This document shows positions 24,850 through 36,936 of a stretch of 64,000 nt of DNA, one piece after another (within the stretch, counting starts at the first letter, position 1; every line of letters begins with the position of its first letter). The DNA lies in contig OW121853.1 in assembly GCA_933228895.1 (NCBI GenBank), forward strand, positions 81,576,645 to 81,640,644, in the 5' to 3' direction. This DNA comes from Platycnemis pennipes (Eukaryota > Arthropoda > Insecta > Odonata > Platycnemididae). Below the pieces are notes generated by a model. The model was given only the letters and a program-made list of their open reading frames with translations, did not search any database and was not told the origin of the DNA. The position numbers were made by a program, and so were the translations under genes.

Positions 24850-27330
24850 CCTGGCACCTCGACCCCTTTGGATCAATTGTGTCAAACCAGTTTACCTGCC
24901 CACCATTTGTAGATGGGAAAAGAGCGCTTTGGTAGCGGTATGGAGGAGGAGGACACCCATCCAGCCATGTTCCAGAGAAGTGGAGATAACACTCCTCCCT
25001 GAGGGTAGCCTCGTATCACAGCTACCTTCATCCAACTATCCCTCAGTTGACAGCTTCTTGACAGTTCTTTGTTGTAACATGTACCTAATCCAGCTAACAA
25101 TATGGGCATGGATGCCATGTCTTTTGCTACAATGTGGATTTCATTGAAAGGTGTGTTTATAATGCTCCATTGGCATCAAGAAATGCCCTCAATATGTACA
25201 TTTAATGGTCCAGCTCACCCTCAATCCTGCGAGCAAGATTTTGGAGCGCTGTCTTCATGGGCTTTCTCTTTTGGTATGCATGTTGATATACATGCAGGGG
25301 ATGGTCTTTTAATGGCTCGTCCATACCTGTCAACTATTTTTGTAGTGTCTTCAATAGAAAAGACATAAAGCTGATCCCTCGTAAGGAGTCAGCTCTTGTG
25401 TAGTCTGTCTTAACTAGTCTAGGTATGAAAATCTACTTAGTGATCAAGGCTTTTGGAACATACCAATTAGCTAGGCATGAACGAAATATTCTTAAAATTG
25501 AGAGGAGGAGCAAAACCTGTCCTTCCTGAAGAAGTGCAGAAAATACCCCATTATCACAAGCAGACTTGTAAGCTCTGAAACTCATGATTGCCCATTTAGT
25601 AACATTATATGTTGGACAAGGGCCTAGCCAGGTTACACACTGGTTCCCGTCAGATCACTTTAGTGAAGCAATGTTGGGCCCGAACGGAGGTGGGATGGGT
25701 GCCCCCTCCATACCTTACCACGCTCCTCTTTTCCCCTGTATGCAAGTGGCTGGCAGGTTAAATGTGGGTTGGCACAATTGATTTAGAGAGGTCTTAAGTG
25801 CCAGAGAGGGCTCCAGAAGGCCACCCCTCCAATAAGATAAAACATAATATGCTATGATACTAGAGGAAAGTCTCCATTCTGTTTGAGCAGGATGAATGGG
25901 ATTCCTCCCATAATGAATCTCCTCCAACTCCTTAGAGCCTGGGAGGTGGGTCTCCAGCATTAGCTTTAGTGCTTCCTTGTCAGAAGATGTGAAGTCTCCC
26001 GAGGGAAGCAGCAGAGACCCCACTCCCTCTTCTGATTCTTTTGATAAGATCGGGTTGGTGTGGTGGCTCGAGTTCTGGCCTTTAATTCTTGGTAGTGGTG
26101 GATTTTTCAGTGGAAAACCGGTCCCCACTTGAGTGCCTAGTGGAGGGCATTTCAAGTTCAGTACTATGTCCATGTCCATCCAGATAGGACGTTGAGCCAT
26201 GGTCCCCTTGGTGCCTTTCATTAAGAGTAGGCTAATGCCGCTGCCAGGTTTCTCTCCACCCTTCCTCCATTCCCTGAAAACTCCTACAGTTACCCAATTA
26301 CCCATCTATCCTAATTGGTGCAAATGTCCTCAGCTGTCAGTCGCCTCTCCTGAATAACCAACCAACCGATGTATCCCTCAGTTTGTAGTCATGGGGTTCC
26401 TATATGTCACCTGCCTGCAATTGGATTCTAAGAGAGTGAAGAGTATGTGTCAGTGGTCTGATATGTTATCTCCCCTGGCACCCTCCACTCTTCCATCCTG
26501 TGCTTCAGAGGACTGGTGCAGAGTGTAACATATATCGCTTTCTCTTTAGCACTATTTGCAAAGGTAGGTCATGATTCTTTGTTGAGTATGTGAAACTTTG
26601 TACACATAAGATATTCCAAAATGGCCTCTCCCCTACCCTTGGTGCCTCCCCTCCCCCACACAAGCTGGTGTGAGTTGGCATCACAACCGATAAGAAGATC
26701 CCATTAATTGGCCTTACAGTGACTCAACAGCCTCTCCATCTCATAGATACATGATCTAGGTCTATCAACAGTGTTGTTGTAAAATACTCTACCCATTGTC
26801 ATTCTTAGTCCCTTGACTCTTCTCTGGGAAGCCGAGTGTTCCTGAATTAGAGTTATTTTGACCTTATCTTGGAGAGGTTCCTTTGCAGGACCTCTGAGGT
26901 AGCCTTGATATGCTGAAGGTTAGCCTGGAGCATGACCATACCTACTATGTCTATGCCCCTCCAGCATTCTCTTCCGCCCCTGCTGCCTTTCCTTCAGGGA
27001 ATGTGAACCTTTCCCTTCAGGAGGAAGTGAAGCCTTCTCTCCAGCTCTATCCTTACGCAGGGGATTTTATCTCAACCTTATGTAGGGGGATGGACTCCTG
27101 AATCTTGGTGTGGTCAGGCACATGACAGATGCCTCATCTACCCCCAGGACAAATCTTGTACCATGGGGGGCATCGCATCTTTCATTGGTCCTACATAGCC
27201 TCAGTTTGACACTCTTTAGTCTAACCAGGAAGGTCATGGTATCTGGTTTACTTGGCCCAGGAACCCAGACTATCTCCTGTTGAAAGATGGTCCCCTCAAT
27301 GAGTCCCATCCTCTTGGCTGCAGAGACATC
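24850..27330 (-). pseudogene. Decayed non-LTR retrotransposon, same family as 60947-64000
   Basis: Minus-strand fragments match the intact copy at the right edge: LLLPSGDFTSSDKEALKLML near 26000 and RGYPQGGVLSPLLWNM near 25000. It extends further 5' than that copy does in this window. About 26900-26990 carries the endonuclease start (LLQANLQHIKA), 26650-26720 carries the endonuclease motif GCDANSHQLVWG, and 27067-27309 looks like an ORF1 tail. Stops and frameshifts are frequent and the 3' half is missing, so it is dead. Confidence 0.8.
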
Positions 27331-28830
27331 ACATGTGATACCTACTCAAGATGTATCTGAAAGGTATATTTCTGCTATGTGGGATATAGGCCGGCAAATT
27401 AATTTAGAATCCTTGATGAAAGATTTTAATGAAACCAGCTGAACACCTTAATGGGACGTTAATCATACCCTCATGATGGTGTTAGAAGCTCTATTTTCTC
27501 TGTGGCTCATTTACAAAAAATTAGTGATGGAGTTATTGTCACTTTTTCTCTATGTCTGTGACAATGAGTATGATATAGCCTATAGTAGGACGGCCAAAAC
27601 CATCAAATAGATGCCGATGAATACCCACACATATGCACAGTGACTTAACTGCACTGAGACCACTGACTTTACAGCGGTGCATTATACCATTTACCAACAA
27701 GTAACTGCAGCATTATTGGTGACAGAGCTCTTTACTAAATTATGCTATAATTGATGCACTCTTGCAGGAGTTAGCATTTATTGGGTCATTTTAATTAGCA
27801 TAATTAAAATGACCCAATACATTTTTATTCAGCCATTTCATTATTCAAGACCAAGTAACTCATCGCCAGTATCAGTGAATTGACCTGCAACAAACGTCCA
27901 AAGAGATATCGATTCTTTAAAAAATATTAAAGTAAGGTTTAAATATTAATGACTGCTGACTAATTAATACAATGAAGAAATCCGAATCAGTAAAATTAAC
28001 AAGTTTTAGAAACTTGTTTCCTTCATCCTTTCTTCAATGTAATGTAAGGTTTATACATTCTTGAAAAGGGATTAATTGGGTAGGGCACAGCTGCTCGTCG
28101 AATGGTATATTATTTCCCCATTTATTGAAGTCTTAATTTTTCTCTAATACCCTCTGGCTTATGGTTAATAATCATTCCTCACAGGAAGCTGCTAACTTCC
28201 TACCTACTCTCAGTATAACTAGCCTCCACGGTAAAACTGACGATTATAACTATAATAGTTAAAGTTTTTTTAAACTTTGAATACCCTAGCCGATGAACTA
28301 CGAAAGCCATGGTATCTTATTTGCTTAATTGGCAATTACGAAAATTTCTGTTATCTGCATCATCCCTACAACCATGAACTTACAATGGGTACAACTTACT
28401 TATAGGGTTCTTGCCTACAACATAGCTTTCACTGCAAAGCAATGTTGCGCATTGTTCTGCTCATGTTGCGTAGTATTTCAATGTTAAATGAGAAATGCGC
28501 TCAGAAGAGTTTGAAATGACTAATAGATTCTTTGTTTTTGAACGTTCTAAATCATGAATCTTCTGAAAGGATGTATTCAAGTGTGTCTAAGTCACAAATC
28601 TTCTATTCCTTCCCGTCCCGAGGAAAAATCGTTACTGATAGCCCGCAATAGTAACGTCGAACTCCCCTGATTGTGAGTGTGTGGTGTCACCAGTGACGTT
28701 CCAGCCGTTTGAACTGCGCATATTCCAATGATAAAAACGGTCAGATCTAGTAGGCATTGAGAACATCAACAACACAGAATCTTCGACTTCATATGAAAAT
28801 CAAGTGGATGTCGATGATTAAACTAGTACA
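27331..28830 (+). other. Upstream region of the chitinase gene
   Basis: AT-rich spacer leading to the chitinase start. It holds the perfect hairpin at 27779-27819. The probable 5' UTR lies about 28680-28830, but no clear TATA box or initiator could be fixed. Confidence 0.35.
27779..27819. repeat. Perfect 41-nt hairpin flanked by CATT
   Basis: Two 19-nt arms (TATTGGGTCATTTTAATTA and its exact inverse) surround a 3-nt loop, GCA. CATT stands immediately outside both arms (27775-27778 and 27820-27823), as if inserted with a 4-bp duplication. Confidence 0.7.
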
Positions 28831-28889
28831 ATGACAGGAGCACGACCATTGCCACAAGCGAAGTATCAGCTCCTTTTGGAAAGTCAAAA
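28831..28889 (+). CDS. Membrane-anchored GH18 chitinase (Cht11-like), exon 1
   Basis: The first exon begins MTGARPLPQAKYQLLLESQK. The ATG at 28831 was chosen because it joins in frame, across an 83-bp intron (donor GTAAGT, acceptor GTTGAAG), to the transmembrane exon. An upstream ATG at 28793 is closed by a stop before exon 2. The assembled protein has no cleavable signal. It has a short cytoplasmic N-terminus, a membrane anchor and then a GH18 domain, the plan of group VIII insect chitinases such as Drosophila Cht11. Seven exons give 436 codons in one unbroken frame. The last GH18 region and the stop codon are not visible in the window. Confidence 0.75.
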
Positions 28890-28972
28890 GTAAGTTTAGC
28901 GCATAGATATTGACTACCTGTCAGCTATGGTTGATCTAATTTTTATCTTGATATATTTTTTTCCCGTTGAAG

Positions 28973-29142
28973 ATCTAATTTGCACATAAAAATAGTTGTT
29001 GTGACGGCAGTTTTAATTTCGGCTGTGATTGGAGTTGCAGTACTTGGTTATTACTTATATAAAGATGAATACTATCAAGTATTAGATCCTTCTGTTATTC
29101 CTAATTTTGAAGACTATGACAACGTACCGGAAAATCTTACTG
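28973..29142 (+). CDS. Cht11-like chitinase, exon 2 (transmembrane anchor)
   Basis: Encodes about residues 20-76. Residues 27-49 (IVVVTAVLISAVIGVAVLGY onward) form one hydrophobic segment preceded by His and Lys and followed by KDEYY. This suits a type II signal anchor that places the enzyme outside the cell or in the lumen. The donor is ACTG|GTAAGT and the split codon is completed by GT at 36051. Confidence 0.85.
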
Positions 29143-29525
29143 GTAAGTGGATGGTTCGAAGTAAGTGTTGATGTTTGTAATTACCCCCATTTGATATTCT
29201 AAACTAACTTTGCCCTCGATCGAAAATTGTTCGCTATCATTGTAGTTTTAAATTTTATTCCAAGAAAATTAATTAGTCCTTTTAACTGAGGAAAAAAGTT
29301 AACTTATGTTTGATACCGACGGATAATTCATGTTTAACCAATTTGAAATAATCAACTCCACTCTTCATGTCTTCATGATTAACGAAAGTTTTTGGAAACT
29401 TAAGGTTGCTATCTTTGTTTTGTAATTGACATGATTGGCCAATTATTGATGTAGAATATAATTGTTAAGTGAATAATGTTTGCGAGTATGTCACAATATG
29501 CCTCTGCGTGAACCAGGAATATGTC
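29143..29525 (+). other. Intron sequence, no gene seen
   Basis: Start of the 6.9-kb second chitinase intron, AT-rich, before TIR element copy B. Confidence 0.5.
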
Positions 29526-30698
29526 CCCTGAGAGCACAAAGTTTGCAGTAGACCTAATGTAAACCTAATTTCAACGTCTACATCTGGTATTCAGCTAACC
29601 ATAAGGTTTGCTGAATTCCTAGATGTAGACGTCTTATTTTGGTTTACATTACGTCTACATGTGGTCGAAAAAAGGTGCAAATGTCCGCCATTCGTGGTCT
29701 ACTGGTGACCTCGAAAAGTTTGCAGCAAACCTAATGTAGACCTAATTTTAACGTCTACATCTGGTACACAGCAAACCATAAATTTTGCTTCATACCGTAT
29801 GTAAACGTCTTATTTTGGTTCTCATTACGTCCACATGTGGTCGAAATAAGGTGCAAATGTCCGCCATTCGTGGTCTACTGGTAACCATTAATGTAGGTTT
29901 TCAGCATACTAGATTTAAAAGAAATAGTTTTCACGGTAGTGCGATAATCAACACAAAAATGTAACAAGGCAGTAAACTTGGGTTTTCCACACAGAATATT
30001 AAAATACCTACTAAGTACGTAGTTTAATATTTAATACACTAGCTACGTTATGTACGTTTCTACGACACGTCATCATCGGGTAAACTAATAATTACGCTGC
30101 GTACTCGAAACTTACAGTGGTGCAGTACAAAGCTCACATCTACCAACAATTTATTTGACTATTACAAAAAAAATGACTTCGTCAAATATGCCTGAAAAAC
30201 ACCAAATCCAACAGCTTCTACAGGAATTACGCTAGAAACCATCAACATATAACAAAAATATAATAATAAATACCTTTATTTATCAGAAGACCAGTGCAAA
30301 TGAATTATACAAAATTTACACAACAGCACCTCAACACACAATCAATAGCACTTCCTCAGCGTTTTCGAAGACACTGTCTATGCATTACCAAAATTTTAAA
30401 CGAAAAGAAGTTCGAGAAAAAGAGTTCACCGATATCACACTATTTTGTTGCCAAACACTGCTATTCACTCGGCAATAAAATGCAAACCAAACAAAACGGA
30501 ACCTCACTTGGCATAAATTACATGAAAAAGGTCCAAATACCCCACAATAGTACCATATCTGCTAGCTTCAAGGATCCTTCGTTCAACGACGTATTTTTTA
30601 ACAACTTCGTTACGTTACTGGTAACTTCGGAGAACAAGTATTCTATACCGTATATACGGTTGAAAAAATCTGTAAAGACAATAAAACGCAGATGCTAC

Positions 30699-31509
30699 TG
30701 CAGCGTTGCTCGAAAGAAGAACAGCAGTTCACGAGAAACGCTTGTCCAAAGGACAAATATTCTTTCCAAGACGGGTGAGCAAGATGAGGTCAGAAATAGA
30801 AAAAACCACAAAAGTAAGACAATCTAACTAATCAAACACTGTATTTAAACAACAAGGTACAAACCAACAAAATTGAAAATACTCTTCACCATTTCGGGAA
30901 AACTAATAACTTGCACCGAAAGTCCATGGCGCACAAAGGAGAATTGACTAACACTACTCTCCTCTCACCTCGCCTCGATATCGTCTCTTTGCCGTCTCGA
31001 CTGGAACAGAGGGCGTGAGAGGGGAGGTAAACTCTGGGGTAAAGAGGGGGTACATTCTGGAAGGTCAAAGTGCAATGGGGTTTTACGTGGAATTCCATTG
31101 GTGCAAATTGAGGGGAGGAAAAGGTGGCATGATGTGAAGGGGGCGAGCTGGAAGCTTAGGATTGGGTGATCCGGGACTCTTTTTTCACTACGGCGGGGGA
31201 ACACAAAATAACGGCTCGTACGATGGCCTAACTTCTGGTCTTCATCCGCACTTTGGGGGCTATATAAGTGGTAGAGCATCTGGAGAGGGAAAGGAGCGGC
31301 TGAATGAGCCGCTGAACGAGCCGCTGAACGAGCAGACGAAACGAAGCAGACGAAATCGATGCATTTTGGAATCGTAGGCATTGTTGGCGTCGTTGGCTCC
31401 GCCTGTCGTTAGCTACGCCTGTCGAGCAAGTCCTGCGGCTAAGTCCGGAGGGTAATTAGTCCGCCGAGGGGTAATGTCCAACGAGGGGGGGAAACCAAAA
31501 AATGCCACA
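30699..31509 (+). mobile_element. Solo-LTR-like element, copy 2
   Basis: Begins TGCAGCGTTGCTCGAAAG and ends AAAATGCCACA. It is flanked by CTAC (30695-30698 and 31510-31513). Copy A (around 1140-1146) reads across this point without it. It shares both ends and most internal sequence with 8218-8665 and 12000-12326. The TG...CA ends, 4-bp duplication and a TATATAAG box are LTR-like. No partner LTR or coding region is present, so it would be a solo LTR. A MITE is the alternative. Confidence 0.7.
31261..31268 (+). promoter_or_regulatory. TATA box in the solo-LTR-like element
   Basis: TATATAAG sits within GC-rich sequence about two-thirds through the element, where an LTR promoter is expected. Just downstream is a short tandem repeat, GCCGCTGAACGA, in two to three copies (about 31305-31330). 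Confidence 0.45.
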
Positions 31510-32984
31510 CTACAGAAAGAAAAACGGATTTCTAAGCAGACATTATTCCATTGCCTTCAATTTCAAAGTACACTTACCACTACGAAACAGCCTCAGTACA
31601 CAAGTACCTAGCGGATGAACCGGAACCAAATTATTCTTTAGAATACAATAACGCATAAGACAACTGTATATTATGTAACTAGAGTGCGTAAAATAACACT
31701 GAGATAATAAATTTCAACTACACTCCAATAAGATTCTGCACATGTTTACGTGTGCATGCTTGCGTTTCCATGCGCGGGCACGATTTAACAAAAGAAAACT
31801 GCCGAAGCAAGCGCAGCCAACTTGGCCACATACGCGGAATTTCTACCGGATGATATTGTTTAAGCGCAGTAATGGACTGATAATGACGAAATAATGTCTG
31901 CCGATATACCAGTAATTCCTTTTTTTATAAATATTTTAACGGGTCTCAAGGTGAACTATTGAAAACATATTATGTTACATTTGTTTTGGTTGGTAATATT
32001 TGGTTTCAAATGTGGTCGACAGCATCCGTCATTAGGAATTTATTATCGTGTCTACATTAGGTCAATTCTTGGTCTACAGCAAACTTCAATCAGTGAAGTT
32101 ATCTGTAGACGTTAAATTGACCAAATTTAGACATCTACAATTTTTAGTGTGCTCTCAGGGTCCAGTGAATACTCTCGAGAGATGAACATCCTTGAGGTTT
32201 CGTGAAAGTTGGCAGTATAATCTTTGTGGAGTATGATTTTATCGCTGTGTTTTGCATGGCCTAGTGTGTAAGTCAAATCCAAAAAAATGAATTCAGTCTC
32301 ACCAATCCTTACCACCGTCTTCAACAATTATTGAGCACCTCCAGTATTTGCGCTCCTCGCTTTCAGTATCTTTCAATGGAAACATTGAAACCGGCCAATT
32401 TTCCCATCAGTTTTCAAGTAATTAGTACATATTTGAATTGTGTGTCAATTTTGGGAATATATTTCCAATTAATTTGGACCTTGCATAAAAGGAGTAAGAA
32501 TATAAGTAAAGAAACGAATCCTTGCCAGACCTTGATTTTTAATACTTGATTCATGAAAGCTATCTAAGGCAATGTAAAACTTCAGGAGTGGGAATTTATG
32601 GAGAAAATAGGAATTTATGTGTATTTTACTCGATTTTGATGCATGGTAAAAACAGAAGGTAATTGATGAAGACGCTTTTAAGCCTAGGAAAAATAATGAC
32701 AAGGTGTCAACTTATGACCAACTCAAGTGCTTCAAAGATACTGGTATGGAGAAGGAAGAGCAGGGGTTTATTAATATGTACTACATATTCCTAGATATTC
32801 CAATTTTAATATCTGGGTTCTTCTCATTGAAGAGTGCATAGATTACTTTTAAGTTTGTCAACACCAATCACTTTTATTCGTGTATTTTCTTACCATTTTT
32901 TCTGACTGACACAGTCTTTCTCTCCAGGCATACCCTGACTTACATTATCATTTTCATAGAAAGACTATTTTAGCTTTCTCTACA

Positions 32985-33308
32985 GGCAAAAATGGGCCAG
33001 GCTTAGGTTTGGGTGGAGTAAGAATGCCATTCTTTTCAACAGCCTTCTTAACATTTCTAATCATGTAGTTTGAAATGCCAGGGAATTCCTCCTTCACTCT
33101 CCTCGAGCTCCATTTTTTTTGGCTGCATGGACAAAATCATAAATCTTTCCATTCTCGTACAGTCTGGGTGGTTGTTCTTCTTCTTCAGCTGGGTCGTCAT
33201 GGCCTGGTAGTCATTTGACATGTTGTTGTGCACATTGCTTTCATCAGATGAAAATGAAAAATCTTGAATTATCGATTCTCCTGGAGAAATAATCTTCATT
33301 TTTTTCAT
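32985..33308 (-). pseudogene. Possible transposon-gene fragment, unidentified
   Basis: An 83-codon minus-strand ORF (33308-33057) is followed, after a frame change, by YMIRNVKKAVEKNGILTPPK and PKPGP. That phrasing resembles the N-terminal part of some insect transposon-derived proteins. I cannot name the family. It is broken and short, and chance remains possible. Confidence 0.25.
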
Positions 33309-33828
33309 TAGGTTGGTCTTTATTTTGATTACTTCCTTTTTGGGTAATTCTTTCCCCTTAACTTGTTACAGTGGATGGGAGATTCACCCAGTAAAAACAC
33401 CGATTTGTTGAAGATGTTGGTACATGATGGGAGGAAGTGGTCATTTGCGTCTTTGCACTGAACATCACTCGGCCAGTTATACAATCAAAAAATAGAACCA
33501 CTTCTGTTTCTCAGTTCCAGAATTCATTCCTTCCTGAGGGGCCATATAAAATAGCATGCTACAATAAGGATAGTTTATCTGTGAAATAATTAGCATAAAA
33601 ATTACATATCTAAAAAATAACAAAAAGCCATTTCCAAATTTTGTGTGATCATACCAAATATATTTAGATGGATAATACTAAGTTTTAAAAAAATTGAAGA
33701 TTGTGTATTTGACCCTTTGACCAAACCTAGATGTAGGTCCATGCTTTGATGACATCTACAATTATGAGTATTTGAACGTCAATCGTTTTAATAGGACCTT
33801 TTCAATGAGTCCAACCCTAACTCTGTAG

Positions 33829-33862
33829 CTCTGATAGGAGAGTAGGAGCTCTCCTATCAGAG
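33829..33862. repeat. Perfect 14-bp hairpin
   Basis: CTCTGATAGGAGAG and its exact inverse, separated by TAGGAG. AGCTCTGA-like words recur on both sides, so it may be a tiny foldback insertion. Confidence 0.55.
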
Positions 33863-34436
33863 TCAGCTCTGACTTATTTACAGTAAACTAAACTAATGCG
33901 TGAAAAGGCCACTGAAAGGTCAAATTTTGACCCCCTCATAAATCCCTATCTGATCATCCCAAAAATACAAAAAAAATCACATTTGTTACTTACTATGGTA
34001 TGAGTAACTGTATCAAATATCACAGTTATTGAAGGTCACCAAAAAAAAATATTTAATTTTGGTTGGTTTCATATGGAATAACCCATCTGCTCCATGTAGT
34101 ATGTCGTTCAAACAGTAATGAGTTTTCTATATGGATTAAGGAACACTTCCTCCGCAACAGGGAGAGGTCTTCCAGGTTCATGCGACATCTAATAGAGGAG
34201 GGCTGCCACAGCATATTTGAACTGGATGTCCTCTCTATTTCATCCCCAAAAGACACAAGCTGGATGCCTGAGAGAGGTGGGAAATTGGCTTTCACTCAAC
34301 AAAGACCCTCTCTCACCACCTTAATGACATCCATTTCCTCAATCTATCCCCTTTGCTCTCCATGGTATTTCCTTCACAACAGTTTATCCTAAGCCCCCAC
34401 TCTCTCCTTACTTCCTCCCACTCCCAAACCACAACC

Positions 34437-34494
34437 TATAAAAAGCCAATACATCAAGATACAGTGTACCTGAAGATGATCTAGGGGCTGAAAC
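34437..34494 (+). promoter_or_regulatory. TATA box plus hammerhead-like core
   Basis: After a C/T-rich tract comes TATAAAAAG (34437). 33 nt later comes CTGAAGA (34470-34476), and then GAAAC (34490-34494). This is the same layout as the modules at 24500 and 58928. Helix II pairing is poor here, so ribozyme activity is doubtful. It may mark a Penelope-like element end. Confidence 0.35.
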
Positions 34495-34559
34495 CCGTAG
34501 TACCTGTTTGATAAATAATTTGTTGAGTGCACATGTTCTCCTTGTTCTGTGCTGTAATG

Positions 34560-36050
34560 GATAAGATCCGCAAAGTCAGCTGCAATTCATTAAGTATTAT
34601 TGAAGGAAGACCTTATTTCTTATTGTTAACGTCATTATCAAGAATTGTTCAGAAAGAGTTAAGCTAAGATTTCCTTACCTGAGCACAATGAATATGATAT
34701 TTTTGCCAGATTAAAAAAAAATATTAATTACCAGATTTCAATCTTAGGCATCATCATCATGTGCATAGTTAGATGAAGTTCATGGTTATACATATTTAGA
34801 TTTAATTATTTTGATACACCATTTATAGACATTGATTGGTATTGTACACTGCATTTTAAGGTTTGGGCAGGCATAGATGGCCAACTGGCGACTGGCATAA
34901 CCTGCACCAAAGATTTTATAACCACCTCTAGGCCCTTCTCAGTAAAATCAAAGGTGAATAAATCAGAACCTGAAAACCTGAAGGATATTAATTTCTCTGC
35001 GGGGTCTATGGTATGGGTTATGTTGGACAAAAATTTCTACTGAGTGACACCTGAGGCTGTTACCTCCTGTAGCTCCCCATGATTTCACTAACATTCCAAG
35101 TGGCAAATTCTATTTCCTTGGTTACAGTCCAATGAGTATAAGAGCTCTTGTGGAGGATTTTTTATTTGACTTTAATCATGATTTATAAGGAGAGGCTTTA
35201 TATTCAATGTTTAGTTTGTCTGTAAAGGCCGGTCTCACATTGTAAATGCCTTTTTTCTAATACTTTGGACACAACTATGGAACCCCCTCCATTTTTAGCA
35301 AATGGGGATTGCATAGTCCTGTCTTGTATACTGTTGCCATCCATTAGTTAAAACACCTCTTCCATCCCTAGAAGGTTACTATGCATAGTAGTAGTAGGCA
35401 ATGGTGACTGACAATTATATTTTCGCCGTTTAGATGGGTATTTAGGTAGAGATAGAAATTTTCTGGAAATGGCAGGAAGGGCGGAGAGAAACCTGGCATT
35501 ATATTACACTTAATGACAGGCACCGAGAGGTCTACCATTTAATATCCCATCCAATGGAGAGAGCACTTAACTTAAAGTGCTCTCCTAACAGCACTTAAGT
35601 ATTGACCGGTATACCAATGAAAAATCTCTGCCACTGCAGGAATTCATACCCAGGCCCCCACTGGATAGGAGGCCACCCTGATTGTCTTAATTTTATTTCT
35701 TGGAAAGTATTGTTTCTGTTTGGCTGTGTGTCAGCCCAATGTGTAGGGCATTGGATTACTGATTGAAAGTCCTTTGAATTTGGAAGAGGCCCTCTGGGCT
35801 CCTGATCTTTGTGGGGAATGACTGGCTCCTTACCCTGATGTGTGAATTTCACTTGCTGTTGGGCTTGGAAACCTGAAATTTTGGTTGCATTACTTTTTTT
35901 TTATTATCTATGGTTCCTGTAATAATTTATTCTTGCTTAGAGAGTAAAAGAATGAACTCTTTTGGGTTGTAAACTGTAATTAATGCAATGACATAGTAGC
36001 TACATGGATGCTATTTTGTGGAGTTCTGTAAGCAAAGTAACATTTTTCAG
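34560..36050 (+). other. Intron sequence, no gene seen
   Basis: End of the second chitinase intron, closing with a pyrimidine-rich acceptor TTTTTCAG at 36043-36050. It has short ORFs without motifs. Confidence 0.45.
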
Positions 36051-36352
36051 GTGTGGCCCATGCAACCCGACACAGAGCCCAAGCATATGCTTTTTCAATC
36101 TGGGAGGAAAGCACCGGTTCCGGACTCCTGGTTCCTGATCAGACAGTGGATTGGGCAGAGGTTCAGCCTGCTCTAGGTCTTAGAGATGAATTGAAGCTGG
36201 TTTGTTACTATACAGTGCCAAGAAAGCTTGATGGAACCAGAGATGACCTTCAGCCTGAAGACATCGATCCTTTCTTATGCACTCATGTGGTTGTTGCCTT
36301 TGCTCGAATTATTAATGGCAATCTAGCTCCGCAGTCTTCATCAGACACAGAT
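36051..36352 (+). CDS. Cht11-like chitinase, exon 3 (start of GH18 domain)
   Basis: Encodes about residues 77-177. It includes LKLVCYYTVPRKLDGTRDDL and LQPEDIDPFLCTHVVVAFAR, the first beta strand and the Cys-Thr-His-Val-containing second strand of the GH18 barrel. The stalk between membrane and catalytic domain is short. The donor is GAT|GTAAGT with phase 0, matching exon 4. Confidence 0.92.
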
Positions 36353-36936
36353 GTAAGTTTACCTACTGATGGACCTATGCGATGCACTTAATTTAGCCAT
36401 TTTTGGTAGCTTTACTCTGTCCAGTCAGTATGAGAGTTGATTGGAAAGCATATACTACTGACTTTTATAAAAAACAGTTAATATAATTGGTTAGGCTGAA
36501 CTGGATTTGAAACTTGAATTTAACCCATTCAAGAACGTGCCGTGATGCTTCTAACTTGTATTTTAGACAGCATGCTTTCTTTAAGTTATATACTTGAATC
36601 ACCTTTAAAAATATCACATGGTGCTTTGTTTTCACTGAATGGCTTTGTTGGTTTTAACTTGATATTGCAGAGATGAATTGACTGATTTTGATCCTAAAAA
36701 CTGTTATAATAAGAGCAGATATTCCACAGAAAAAAAAATCGTTTTGTTGTAATAAGACCACCAAATCTCATTTTTTTCATTTGAGATAGAAGAAGTGTAA
36801 CTTATGCCTTTTCATAGTGTTTGAAACAAACTCAAGAAATGCTACCATAAATTGTCACTTTTTCCGTTGGCTTGAAGTCTAGTATTAATTGTGTATATTC
36901 CCATTTTCATTGGAAAGTTATAAACATAAAAATAGA
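36353..36936 (+). other. Intron sequence, no gene seen
   Basis: AT-rich start of the 11.4-kb third chitinase intron, before the nested transposons. Confidence 0.5.

Larger units (their letters stand above)
29526..32160. mobile_element. TIR DNA element, CCCTGAGAGCAC family, copy B
   Basis: Same 12-bp TIRs as 129-1789, flanked by TC on both sides (29524-29525, 32161-32162). The 5' subterminal zone keeps two tandem copies of a unit of about 175 bp (about 29535-29700 and 29705-29885), whereas copy A has a fused single unit. An 811-bp LTR-like element is inserted at 30699-31509. A 177-codon ORF (30294-30827) crosses the insertion junction and shows no known motif, so it is not called as a gene. 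Confidence 0.8.
32163..34430 (+). other. Intron sequence with small repeats
   Basis: Second chitinase intron. It contains a doubtful coding relic (32985-33308) and a hairpin (33829-33862). Nothing else was recognised. Confidence 0.4.

Noticed and set aside
30294..30827. 177-codon + strand ORF in TIR element copy B
   Set aside because: It crosses the junction of the inserted LTR-like element, so it did not exist before that insertion. It has no recognisable motif and is broken in copy A.
30886..31381. Minus-strand ORFs with SARSAARSAAHSAA repeats
   Set aside because: They come from short GC-rich tandem repeats in the solo-LTR-like element, not from a conserved protein.
34053..34392. Overlapping 80- and 109-codon ORFs on opposite strands
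   Set aside because: No family motif and no support from splice signals or neighbouring sequence.
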